Positions 36,704 to 45,132 of a stretch of DNA of 64,000 nucleotides are shown here, piece by piece. Source of the DNA: Planctomycetota bacterium. GTDB lineage: Bacteria; Planctomycetota; UBA1135; GCA-002686595. The translations under genes were made by a program, and so were the position numbers. The notes under the pieces were generated by a model that was not told where the DNA came from, searched no databases, and saw only the letters and a program-made list of their open reading frames with translations. Within the stretch, counting starts at the first letter, position 1. Every line of letters starts with the position of its first letter. The stretch covers positions 62,001-126,000 of the forward strand of contig JAIOPM010000049.1 in assembly GCA_021413885.1 (NCBI GenBank), given 5' to 3'.

Positions 36704-38434
36704 TCACGGGCAGAGGATCAGACGCAGTCCGCTGGTCGACGCCAATCGGTCCGGCGGCGGAAGGCCTGGGTCGCGCGCGATCACTTGCAAGTACGTGGTC
36801 GCGCCGGCTCCCAAACCGAGGCTCGACCAACCGGCGTCCGCGAGCGCGATCTTCAGCGAACCGGAGCACGGAAGGCTCGGGTTGCCCCGCGTCGTGCCGA
36901 CCGAGATCCTCTTCGTGATCGACGTGACGCACAGGGTGTTGCCTTGCCACGGCGTGAAGCCCGCCGCGGCTCCGAGGATCAGGAACGCAGGCTGGCCAGC
37001 GATCAGATTCGCGACGTGGAGCTCGAGAACATCCGGATCCGCAAGCGACGTCGTGCCGCTCCACTGCATGACCGGCGCACAGCCCTGGGAGTTGACCTTC
37101 GCGGTGCAGTAGCTCATCGGCGGCAGCGGGCAGGGCGAGTAGACGTACGCTGCGCCGTCGAAGAACGCGCCGACTTGGGCATCCGGCGCGCCGACGACGA
37201 TGTCGTCGAAGCCATCGCCGTTCATGTCGCCGCCTCCGCTGACCGTGATGCCGAATACGCTACTGAAGCCTACATCGCCGAACACCTTGAAGAGCAGCGA
37301 GCCGTCGCGCCCGGAATAGACGTGCGCCGCACCCGACTTGTGGAAGTCACCTTCCACGTACGCGCCGGCGACCACGTCGGCGTACCCATCCATGTTCGCG
37401 TCGCCCGCCGCGGAAACCGCACAACCAAGGAAGTCGTCGATCCCCACGCCGTGAAACGAACCCAGAATCGTTCCGTCCGCGCCGGAGTACGCGTAGGCGC
37501 TCCCGGATCGGAATGCCGTTACCGACTCATCGGGCGCGCCGACGATCACGTCGAGCACGCCGTCCGCATTCGTGTCGCCCGCACTCGCCACCGAGAAGCC
37601 GAGCCGCCCCCCGGGCCAAGTGCCGGTGTATGTGGCGAGCACGGCTCCTGTCGCACCCGACACCACCAGAGCCTTGCCTGTGTTCGGTAACGAGGGTGCG
37701 TCCGCGTACGGGACACCGATCAAAATGTCGGCGCGGCCGTCGTGGTCGACGTCGCCCGCGTTGGCGACAGCATGGCCGAACAGATCCGATGGCGTGCCTC
37801 CGGTGAGGAGGTACAGCTGCTTGCCGTCGAGCCCCGAGTAGACGTACACGCTGCCTGTGTTCAGGCCGGTCTTGTCGTCGAAATGGGAGCCGACGATTAG
37901 GTCGCAGAACCCGTCGCCATCGATGTCTCCGCCGCCTCCCACCGACACCCCGTACTCGTCGTTCTTGGTGTCGCCGAACCACGAGAACAGCACACTTCCA
38001 TCCTTCCCCGAGAACAAGTGCGCGGCGCCGGCGCCCAAGGCGACCGTGGCTTCGCCTGGGGCGCCGACTATGAAGTCCTCGACCCCATCGCCGTTCGTAT
38101 CCCCGGCGTTCGCGACAGACATGCCGAAGTTGCCGCTCGTCTTGGGCGAGCGTACGTCGTAGATCGTGGAGCCGTCCGCGCCCGAACAGACGCGTGCGTG
38201 TCCCGTGATTGCGCCCGAAGGCAGGTCGTCCCCCGGGCAACCCATGATGAAGTCGTCCAAGCCGTCCCCGTTCAAGTCGCCAAGGCGCGCGACCGCCCAA
38301 CCGCAGCGATCGTTCATCGAGTCGCCCGCCGCGAACGCGAGTAGCGACTGCGCGCGACCCATCGATGCGAGAAGGCCCAACGACATCGCGACAAGCGCAG
38401 CAACCATCGGACTGGCCTGAGAAACGCGCTTCAT
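36704..38434 (-). CDS. secreted FG-GAP repeat protein (integrin-alpha-like propeller)
   Basis: 576 residues; the ATG at 38434 opens a signal peptide ending near GRAQ. Seven FG-GAP modules follow, each with a calcium-type loop such as DLNGDGLDDF, DTNGDGVEDF, DIDGDGFCDL, DVDHDGRADI and DMNGDGFDDI, forming a seven-blade beta-propeller. The C-terminal 130 residues, from CPLPPMSYC to GLRLILCP, form a separate Cys-containing domain shared with the protein at 40515-42146. Last of three minus-strand genes; codon bias is somewhat weaker than in flanking genes. Confidence 0.85.
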   Translation of the reverse strand: MKRVSQASPMVAALVAMSLGLLASMGRAQSLLAFAAGDSMNDRCGWAVARLGDLNGDGLDDFIMGCPGDDLPSGAITGHARVCSGADGSTIYDVRSPKTSGNFGMSVANAGDTNGDGVEDFIVGAPGEATVALGAGAAHLFSGKDGSVLFSWFGDTKNDEYGVSVGGGGDIDGDGFCDLIVGSHFDDKTGLNTGSVYVYSGLDGKQLYLLTGGTPSDLFGHAVANAGDVDHDGRADILIGVPYADAPSLPNTGKALVVSGATGAVLATYTGTWPGGRLGFSVASAGDTNADGVLDVIVGAPDESVTAFRSGSAYAYSGADGTILGSFHGVGIDDFLGCAVSAAGDANMDGYADVVAGAYVEGDFHKSGAAHVYSGRDGSLLFKVFGDVGFSSVFGITVSGGGDMNGDGFDDIVVGAPDAQVGAFFDGAAYVYSPCPLPPMSYCTAKVNSQGCAPVMQWSGTTSLADPDVLELHVANLIAGQPAFLILGAAAGFTPWQGNTLCVTSITKRISVGTTRGNPSLPCSGSLKIALADAGWSSLGLGAGATTYLQVIARDPGLPPPDRLASTSGLRLILCP

Positions 38435-38453
38435 GTGCCGCCCTCGTGCTCGT

Positions 38454-40292
38454 CTAGTTCGCGTTGTGGATCGCGACAAAGCCGTCGCTGTCTCCGCCGT
38501 CGTACACGAACTTTGCGGCGCTATGAATGCCCGTGGTCGGATAGGTGGGGAAGTCTGTGGTGTCGGTGTCGCCGCAGCACAACACCTTGCCGCTGGCCGT
38601 CAGCACCATGCTGCGAATCCGGTCGCCCTCCCATCCCGGGCATTTGTTCGGATCGACGCCGTTGCAGTTCGTGCAGACAGACTCGTAGAACGTCCCTCCG
38701 CCGAAATAGGTCGAGTACACGAGGGTCGCCGATTGCTGCGCGGGAGGCGGCGGGAGGTTCACATTGATCTTGGCTATGAACGCGTCGCCGTTGATGTCGC
38801 CCGCGTACGTGGCGTCGTAGGCCGAGCCGGTCAATGGAAAGACCGTGCCCGTCTGATCCGAGGACGTGTTCCCGCCGAAGTAGATGTTGCCGACGTCGTC
38901 CGCCGCGAGACCGCCGGGTTCATCCAGTTCATTTCCGCCGAAGAAGGTGTGGAACTCGATCATCGAAAGGTCTTCCGAGAGCACCGCGACGTAGGCGTCG
39001 GTGTCCGTGCCCGCGACGCCGTTGAACGTGCTGTCGAGACGCAGCGGATTCTGTCCCGCGGGCCAGGTCCAGTTCGCCGACTTGGTGTTCCCGCACACCA
39101 CGATCTGATTCGTGCCGGGCACGAGCTCAAGGCCGTCGTTGCCGGAGACCTGGTCGTCGTTGTCTCCGCCGATGTAGGTCCACGCGAGTAGATTGCCTGC
39201 GGTGTCGATGCGAGCGACGAATCCGTCGCCCGCCGCACAACTGGCGTCCAGAGTGCACGAGCACTGGTTCTGCGGCCCGTTGTAACCCTGGTCGTATCCG
39301 GGCGCCGACGCATACAAAGTCCCGAACTGCGACCGCGTGAGCCCGCCGATGTAGATCGACTGACCGTCCGGATGGACTCGCACGTTGGCGTAGGCGTCGT
39401 CGTAGTCGTTGCCGCCGAGAACCTTTGACCAAGCGAGCGTGCCGTTCGTGTTGAGCTTCACCACGAATGCATCCCAGATGCAGCCCTGGGCGTGGTCCGG
39501 TGCCGCGGCGAGCGTGTCATTGAAGTCCGCCGACGCCGTGTGGCCGCTGATGTAGGCGACCGGAACCGGCGGTGTTCCTTCGTCGACCACCGCGATCGTG
39601 GCCCGCGGATTGTCTTGATCGCTGCCGCCGAATCGCACGGCCCAGAGCTTCTGCGAGAGCGTGCTGTCGAACTTGACGACGAACACGTCCCAGTCGCCAC
39701 CGGGCCCGACGTTGCCGACGCCGCCAACACCGTTCAGCAGCGTGTTGCCCAGCGCGAAGCCGGTGCCTGACTTCGTGAAGCCCGTGACCCAAATGTTCCC
39801 TTGACTGTCCTCCACCGCGTAGTAGGCGCGCTCCACGCTGTTCACCGGGTCCGTGGAGCCTGGCACGTAGGTCCAGCGCTCGACCGTGTGAAGGTCGCTC
39901 GAGAGAATCGCGACGTAGCCTTCGCTGCCCGCTCTGTAAGTTGGAAACTGTGGCGTCGGGGTTGGAGTCCCGAACTGCGCCACGAAGTCACTGCAGGCAG
40001 TGTTGCTGGCGATCAAGACCCTGCCGTCCGCGAGGAGCGAGACCCCTTGTGCGCGATCGTGCGCGTCGAGGTGCGGGTTGCATGCCGGTGTCGTTGTATA
40101 CGGCGCAGCTCCTCCAAAGAAAGTCGTCGCGATGTTGCGGAGGCGCGTCGTCGGAATCCCTCCGAGCGGTGTACCGCCTCCCGGCGTCTGAGCGGCGGCC
40201 TCGACGCGCAGACTCACGGCCAGGGGGATCGCGACAGCGGTGAGGACTACTAGAGCAGCGAGACGGCGAGACGGCGAGACGGCGAGCTTCAT
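38454..40292 (-). CDS. secreted SBBP-type beta-propeller protein
   Basis: 612 residues with a signal peptide (about 1-33). The body has repeats of the kind WDVFVVKFDSTL, YISGHTASADF and DAFVAKINVN, each beginning with a WD/DAFV strand and a GG-D-DD turn, the SBBP pattern. Several Cys pairs (CNGVDPNKCPGW, QCSCTLDASC) may form disulfides. It ends without the C-terminal domain of its neighbours. An 8-base repeat lies in the start of the gene. Confidence 0.82.
   Translation of the reverse strand: MKLAVSPSRRLAALVVLTAVAIPLAVSLRVEAAAQTPGGGTPLGGIPTTRLRNIATTFFGGAAPYTTTPACNPHLDAHDRAQGVSLLADGRVLIASNTACSDFVAQFGTPTPTPQFPTYRAGSEGYVAILSSDLHTVERWTYVPGSTDPVNSVERAYYAVEDSQGNIWVTGFTKSGTGFALGNTLLNGVGGVGNVGPGGDWDVFVVKFDSTLSQKLWAVRFGGSDQDNPRATIAVVDEGTPPVPVAYISGHTASADFNDTLAAAPDHAQGCIWDAFVVKLNTNGTLAWSKVLGGNDYDDAYANVRVHPDGQSIYIGGLTRSQFGTLYASAPGYDQGYNGPQNQCSCTLDASCAAGDGFVARIDTAGNLLAWTYIGGDNDDQVSGNDGLELVPGTNQIVVCGNTKSANWTWPAGQNPLRLDSTFNGVAGTDTDAYVAVLSEDLSMIEFHTFFGGNELDEPGGLAADDVGNIYFGGNTSSDQTGTVFPLTGSAYDATYAGDINGDAFIAKINVNLPPPPAQQSATLVYSTYFGGGTFYESVCTNCNGVDPNKCPGWEGDRIRSMVLTASGKVLCCGDTDTTDFPTYPTTGIHSAAKFVYDGGDSDGFVAIHNAN
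40261..40284. repeat. three tandem copies of an octanucleotide in the start of a gene
   Basis: AGACGGCG occurs three times in a row, followed by a partial copy, at codons 4-11 of the propeller gene (GCCGTCTC in sense). Gain or loss of one unit would shift the frame just after the start codon. Confidence 0.85.
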
Positions 40293-40514
40293 GGTGGGAT
40301 TCTCCGCTGAGAAGGAGTCGGGTTCAGGCGCGACAGGTGGTCATTTCGCGGGACGCGACCTCTCTCCGTATCGCCTGCTGACAACGCCTTACCTGCAGCT
40401 GGTGGTTCGAGTCTGCGCGCACCCGCAGAATCGCGCAGGGTGTTCCGGCAGTCCGACGCTCACGCGCAATCCACACCAGAAAATCCTCAACAGGGCGTGA
40501 CCGGTCCGTCCATA

Positions 40515-42146
40515 TCACGGGCAGAAAACGACGCGCAGGCCGTCGGTCAAGTCGTAGCCCGCGCCGACCGTCGGGTCGCGATACCAGCATTGGAAGTACC
40601 ACGTCGAGCCCGGCGTGATCGTCCCCGCGCCCGCGCCGGCCGGCGCGACGCCGAAGTCGATCGTTCGCGCGAGGTGTCCGTTGGTGTCGGCCTTGGTCGG
40701 CGGGTTCAAGCGGAAGATCCCGGTCGAGCCCGCGAGCGTGCACAGCCACCCGTTGCCGAACGGCAGTTGCCCCGGGTTCGGGCCGTAGAAGAACACGCCG
40801 TACTTGTTCGGCGGCAGGTTCTGCGCGTGGAGAGCAAAGGTGCCCGCGCTCGTCGACAGCGTTCCGGTGTACGTGATGTCGGCGGCGACGCCGGTCGAGT
40901 TCGGTTCGCTGATGCAGGTGTTGGTCGCTTCACCGCCGATGTCGAAAACGTAGTCCGCGCCGGATTGGACGCCCCACGTCGCGTCGCGGTACGCACTGAA
41001 GACGACGGTTCCGCCGTCGAGTTGCACCCAATGACCGAATTGATGGTCGGGTTGCGGATCGGGAGCGGTGAACCGCTGCGTCTGCTTCCAACCGCTCGCG
41101 CCCTTCACGAACAAGTAGCCCGCGCCCGCGCCAACGCCGAGGTCGTCGTCCAACGCCGCGCCGACCGCTGCGACGTCGCCTTGCAGGTCGACGCTCGCGC
41201 CGAAGTAGTCGCCCTGCTGCGCGTCGTTCGAGACGAGTTTCGTCGACTGCTGCCAGACGCCGCCGACCAGGTCGTACACGTAGACCGAGCCCGACTGCAC
41301 GCCGTTCTCGTCGTCGCCGGTCGCGCTGAACAGGATCCGATCGCCGTCGAGCGCGACGCTCTGGCCGAAGTCGTCGAACGGCAATCCGTCCGGCGCGACG
41401 ATGTGCGCGGTCTCCGTCCACGCGCCTGCGACGAATTCGTAGACGTACGCGGATCCGACCCAGATCTGTCCCGTCGGGCCCCACGCCGGCGCGCAGACGA
41501 CCAAGCGATCGTCGTCGATGTCGAGGGCCTGGCCGAACCGCCGCGCGAGCACGCCGTCGCTCGGAGCGAGCTCCTGCTTCTCGACCCACGCTCCGGTGAC
41601 GAAGCGAAAGACCCACGCCTTGCCGACGGTCAGGTTGACGATGTCCGTACCGCCGATGACGACCCAGTCGCGATCGGCGGCGACAGCGAAGCCCGTGTAG
41701 CTGAAGGCGGCCGCGGTGCTCGGGATGAGCTTCTGGATCTGCGTGAAGCCGCTCGACCCGCGCTCGAACGCGTACACCGCGCCGGCGATCGTCCCCGCGT
41801 CGCCGTCCGAGTAGGAACCGACGAGCAGGTGATCGCCCGTCGCGGCGACGCCGTAACCGAAGTTCTTCCCGTTGGTGTTGTGGTCGGTGTAGAGGAACTC
41901 GGCGATCGACCACGCGCCTCCGGTGCGCACCCAACGGAAGAGCCCGCCGGAGTAAGGACCGAACGGCGTGTCGGCGCCGACCGAACCGACGAAGAGCTCG
42001 TCGCCGTTGAGTGCGAAGCGGTCGCCGAAGTGCATCGTCGCCTTCCCGTTCGGGTCGACGAGTTTCGACACCGAACATTGGGCGTGGACCGGAGCGGCGA
42101 GGACCGCGAGCGAAGCAAACACGGCGAGGCAACGAAGACGGTTCAT
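40515..42146 (-). CDS. secreted FG-GAP-like propeller protein with C-terminal domain
   Basis: 543 residues from the ATG at 42146 (AGGAG upstream), signal peptide about 1-23 ending at HAQC. Seven or so repeats of the form FGQSVALDGDRILFSATGDDE...GSVYVYDL make a propeller of the FG-GAP_2 type. The C-terminal 130 residues (from about CISEPNSTG to GLRVVFCP) match the end of the protein at 36704: an LxxHxxNL strand, a central Cys, then YFQCWYRDP and a closing FCP. First gene of the propeller set. Confidence 0.84.
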   Translation of the reverse strand: MNRLRCLAVFASLAVLAAPVHAQCSVSKLVDPNGKATMHFGDRFALNGDELFVGSVGADTPFGPYSGGLFRWVRTGGAWSIAEFLYTDHNTNGKNFGYGVAATGDHLLVGSYSDGDAGTIAGAVYAFERGSSGFTQIQKLIPSTAAAFSYTGFAVAADRDWVVIGGTDIVNLTVGKAWVFRFVTGAWVEKQELAPSDGVLARRFGQALDIDDDRLVVCAPAWGPTGQIWVGSAYVYEFVAGAWTETAHIVAPDGLPFDDFGQSVALDGDRILFSATGDDENGVQSGSVYVYDLVGGVWQQSTKLVSNDAQQGDYFGASVDLQGDVAAVGAALDDDLGVGAGAGYLFVKGASGWKQTQRFTAPDPQPDHQFGHWVQLDGGTVVFSAYRDATWGVQSGADYVFDIGGEATNTCISEPNSTGVAADITYTGTLSTSAGTFALHAQNLPPNKYGVFFYGPNPGQLPFGNGWLCTLAGSTGIFRLNPPTKADTNGHLARTIDFGVAPAGAGAGTITPGSTWYFQCWYRDPTVGAGYDLTDGLRVVFCP

Positions 42147-42353
42147 CGAGGACTCCTGAGCGGGGACGAGACGGGCGGACCGAGCACCTGCACGTCGCCC
42201 GAGCGTAGACCTGTTCAACGAGTCCGGGAATCCTCGGGCGCCGCGGTCCTCGCGGCTCGGACTGCGCTCGTCTCGAGGGCCCGACCGAGGCCCGCCGGAC
42301 CGTGCGGCGAGGTGTCGGCCGGACTTCCTGCTCCTTCGAGGTCCGACGAGCTC

Positions 42354-42359
42354 TAGAAT
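42354..42359 (+). promoter_or_regulatory. -10 element TAGAAT and long leader of the nucleotide-sugar dehydrogenase gene
   Basis: GCTCTAGAATG followed by TTGCCCCC matches the recurrent promoter context. It leaves a leader of about 200 bases before the GTG at 42565. The rest of the 418-base gap (42147-42564) holds only the promoter area of the divergent propeller gene; no gene is seen. Confidence 0.5.
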
Positions 42360-42564
42360 GTTGCCCCCATTTTTCGACACAGCCCCCTCGGTGTTCCGTC
42401 CCCTCGCCGCGAAGGCATCGGAGCCCGGACCCCGCCGCAGCGGAAGTCTTGCGCCGTTGGATCGTCGTTCGGCGCTCCCCGGTGACCGAGGCCGCCGTTC
42501 GCGGTGAACGGGCGCTGCGCCGATCGCCACCCTCCGCCCACGAGATTCGCCCCAAGGAGTTCGA

Positions 42565-44040
42565 GTGAAGTTCGAAGAGATCAAGGAACGCGCCGCGAAG
42601 GCCAAGCAGAACGGCGAGGAGATCATCGTCGTCCTCGGCCTCGGTTTCGTCGGCACCGCGGTGGTCGCGAACCTCGCGCGGACGATGAGCGGCTTGAAGC
42701 GCCTGTTCTTCGTCGTCGGTCTCGACCGCGACGACGTGCCGGGCCGCGAGAAGGTCTCGCGCCTCGACAACGGGCGCTCGCCGACGTACGCGAACGACCC
42801 GAGCCTCGAAACCGTCATCGGCGCCGCCGCGAAGGAGCCGCGCAATGCGCTCGGCACGACCGATCCGCGCGTGATCTCGCTCGCCGACGTCGTGATCTCG
42901 TGCATCAACCTCGACCTGGTGCGCGAGCCCGGTCAGACCGAAGTCCTCGACTGCCCTACCGCCGGTTACGCCGCGGCGATGCGCATGGTCGGCGAGCACA
43001 TGCAACCCGGCACGCTGGTCACCGTCGAGAGCACGCTGCCGCTCGGGTGCTCCGATCGCGTGCTCTATCCCGCGCTGTGCGAAGGCCAGAAGAAGCGCGG
43101 CGTCGACGTCGTCAAGGATCCGCCGCTGCTCGCGTATTGCTACGAGCGCGTGATGCCCGGCCCCGACTACCTCGACTCGGTCAACAACTTCTGGCGCGCG
43201 TTCGCCGGCATCGATCAACGCAGCTCCGATCGCGCCGAGGCCTTCCTCGCGAAGTACGTCAACATCCAGAAGTTCCCGCTGTGGCGTCACAAGACGATCC
43301 GCGCGGCGGAGATGGGCAAGCTGCTCGAGAACAGCTACCGCGCGACCAACATCGCGTTCATCGAGGAGTGGGCGAAGATCGCGGAGCGCGTCGGCGTCGA
43401 CCTGTTCGATGTCATTCGCTCGATCAAGCTCCGTCGCGGCACGCACGACAACATGATGCTCCCGGGCCTCGGCGTCGGCGGGTACTGCTTGACCAAGGAC
43501 GCGTTGCTCGCGGCGTTCGGCGCGGAGAAGCTGCTCGGCGTCGAAGCCGAGTTGCCGTTCTCACGCCGCGCGATCCTGACCAACGAGAAGATGCCGCAAC
43601 GCGCGGTCGAATCGATCGCGAAGCACTTCGACGGCAAGCTCGCGAAGAAGCGCGCGGCGTTGATCGGCGTCACGTACCGCCCCGGCGTCGCCGACACGCG
43701 CAGCTCGCCTTCCGAGATCGTCGCGCGCGAGCTGGTGAAGCGCGGCGTCGAAGTACGCGCGTACGACCCGTTGGTCGAACTCTGGGAGGAGTTCCCCGAG
43801 ATCCCGATGATCAAGGACGCGGCGACCGCGCTCGACCACGCCGACATCGTCGTGATCTGCTTGCCCGACGCTCACTACAAGAACTACTTGCCCGAGCTCA
43901 TCAAGACCAAGCTCGCGCGCGGCTCGATCGTGATCGACGCGTGGAGCTTGATCACCGATTCGATCGGCGCGCACTGCGCGGAGAACGGGATCAAGCTCGT
44001 GGTCTACGGTCGCGGCGATGTTCCCGCGATGAAGGCCTGA
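42565..44040 (+). CDS. nucleotide sugar dehydrogenase (UDP-glucose/GDP-mannose dehydrogenase family)
   Basis: 491 residues; GTG start with AAGGAG five bases upstream. An N-terminal NAD-binding fold (VVLGLGFVGTAV), the TVESTLPLGCSDR loop, and the catalytic C308 in GVGGYCLTKD identify the family, which oxidises a UDP- or GDP-sugar to the uronic acid. The C-terminal domain begins near RAALIGVTYRPGVADTRSSP. It is longer than most Ugd proteins and has an unusual insertion near residues 45-75. Works with the epimerase downstream. Confidence 0.92.
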   Translation: MKFEEIKERAAKAKQNGEEIIVVLGLGFVGTAVVANLARTMSGLKRLFFVVGLDRDDVPGREKVSRLDNGRSPTYANDPSLETVIGAAAKEPRNALGTTDPRVISLADVVISCINLDLVREPGQTEVLDCPTAGYAAAMRMVGEHMQPGTLVTVESTLPLGCSDRVLYPALCEGQKKRGVDVVKDPPLLAYCYERVMPGPDYLDSVNNFWRAFAGIDQRSSDRAEAFLAKYVNIQKFPLWRHKTIRAAEMGKLLENSYRATNIAFIEEWAKIAERVGVDLFDVIRSIKLRRGTHDNMMLPGLGVGGYCLTKDALLAAFGAEKLLGVEAELPFSRRAILTNEKMPQRAVESIAKHFDGKLAKKRAALIGVTYRPGVADTRSSPSEIVARELVKRGVEVRAYDPLVELWEEFPEIPMIKDAATALDHADIVVICLPDAHYKNYLPELIKTKLARGSIVIDAWSLITDSIGAHCAENGIKLVVYGRGDVPAMKA

Positions 44041-44050
44041 GGCCAACGCA

Positions 44051-45001
44051 ATGGGCGCACGCATCCTGGTGACCGGCGCGGCCGGCGTGATCGGCTTCGA
44101 GCTCGCGCGCCAGATCGCCGAGCGCGGCGACGAACTCGTCGCGATCGACTGCGGCAAGAAGGGCGGGCTCGAGGACCTCGACGCCTTGAAGGCGAAGCAT
44201 CCCGGGCGCGTCACCGTGATGCACGACGATCTCGCGCAGGGGCCGCTCGAACTCGACGGACGCTTCGACGCGATCTTCCACCTCGCGGCGATCGTCGGCG
44301 TGCAGTACGTCACCGATCATCCGTACGAGACGTTGGTCGTGAACCTGCGCAGCACGCTCGCGGTGCTCGACTTCGCGATCCGCTCGAAGTCCGGCCCGTT
44401 CTTCTTCGCGTCGTCGAGCGAGAACTACGCGTCCGGTGTCGACGCGGGTTTCGTGAAAGTGCCGACGCCCGAGGACGTGATCCTCTCGATCGATCGCATC
44501 GCGTTGCCGCGTTGGTCGTACGCGGCCAGCAAGATGGCGGGCGAGAGCGCGGTGTTCGGCGCCGCGAGCGAACACGGGATCCAGCCGGTCGTCGTGCGCT
44601 TCCACAACGTGTACGGACCGCGGATGGGGCAGACGCACGTCGTCCCCGAGATGCTCGCGCGCGTGAAGCAGCGCGTCGATCCGTTCCCGATCTTCGGCGC
44701 CGATCAGACGCGTTCGTTCCTGTACGTCGAGGACGCCGGGCGCGCGTTGTTGACGGTGCTCGACGCGGCGCGCAACGGCGCGAGCGGCTTGTTCAACATC
44801 GGTTCGCCCGACGAAAAGCGCATCGACGAGCTCGCGCGCGTGATCTTCGACGTCACCGGGTTCCATCCGAAGCTCGAGCTGCACCCCGCGCCTCCTGGCT
44901 CGGTCGCGCGCCGCGCGCCGAACATCGCGAAGCTCGCCGGCTTGGGCTTCGCGCCGCGCGTCGGACTCGAAGACGGTATTCGCGCCTGCTGGAAGCGCTG
45001 A
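44051..45001 (+). CDS. NAD-dependent epimerase/dehydratase (extended SDR)
   Basis: 316 residues: TGAAGVIGFELA nucleotide-binding motif at 8-19, LAAIVGVQYV, ASSSENYASG, and the catalytic YAASK in WSYAASKMAGE. Extended-SDR sugar nucleotide enzymes of this kind include UDP-glucuronate decarboxylase/epimerases. It follows the dehydrogenase after ten bases, so the pair likely produces a modified sugar nucleotide for exopolysaccharide or surface glycan. Confidence 0.9.
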   Translation: MGARILVTGAAGVIGFELARQIAERGDELVAIDCGKKGGLEDLDALKAKHPGRVTVMHDDLAQGPLELDGRFDAIFHLAAIVGVQYVTDHPYETLVVNLRSTLAVLDFAIRSKSGPFFFASSSENYASGVDAGFVKVPTPEDVILSIDRIALPRWSYAASKMAGESAVFGAASEHGIQPVVVRFHNVYGPRMGQTHVVPEMLARVKQRVDPFPIFGADQTRSFLYVEDAGRALLTVLDAARNGASGLFNIGSPDEKRIDELARVIFDVTGFHPKLELHPAPPGSVARRAPNIAKLAGLGFAPRVGLEDGIRACWKR

Positions 45002-45081
45002 TCGTTCGCGGCTCGTTCGAGCGTCCGCACCCGGAACCCTTTTCCCGACGCGCTCCGCTCGACGGAGCTCGGGAGTCCGCG

Positions 45082-45090
45082 TGCTAGCAT
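45082..45090 (+). promoter_or_regulatory. extended -10 (TGcTAGCAT)
   Basis: An extended -10 with TG one base before TAGCAT, 42 bases before the start of the calcium-loop protein gene. Confidence 0.4.
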
Positions 45091-45132
45091 GGCGCTTCCG
45101 CCCGCGCTCTGGATGCGCGTCGGATCCTCTTC

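Noticed and set aside
42186-42212. Sequence resembling the right end of the palindromic element (TTCAACGAGTCC)
   Set aside because: Only one short imperfect match without a partner arm; probably chance.
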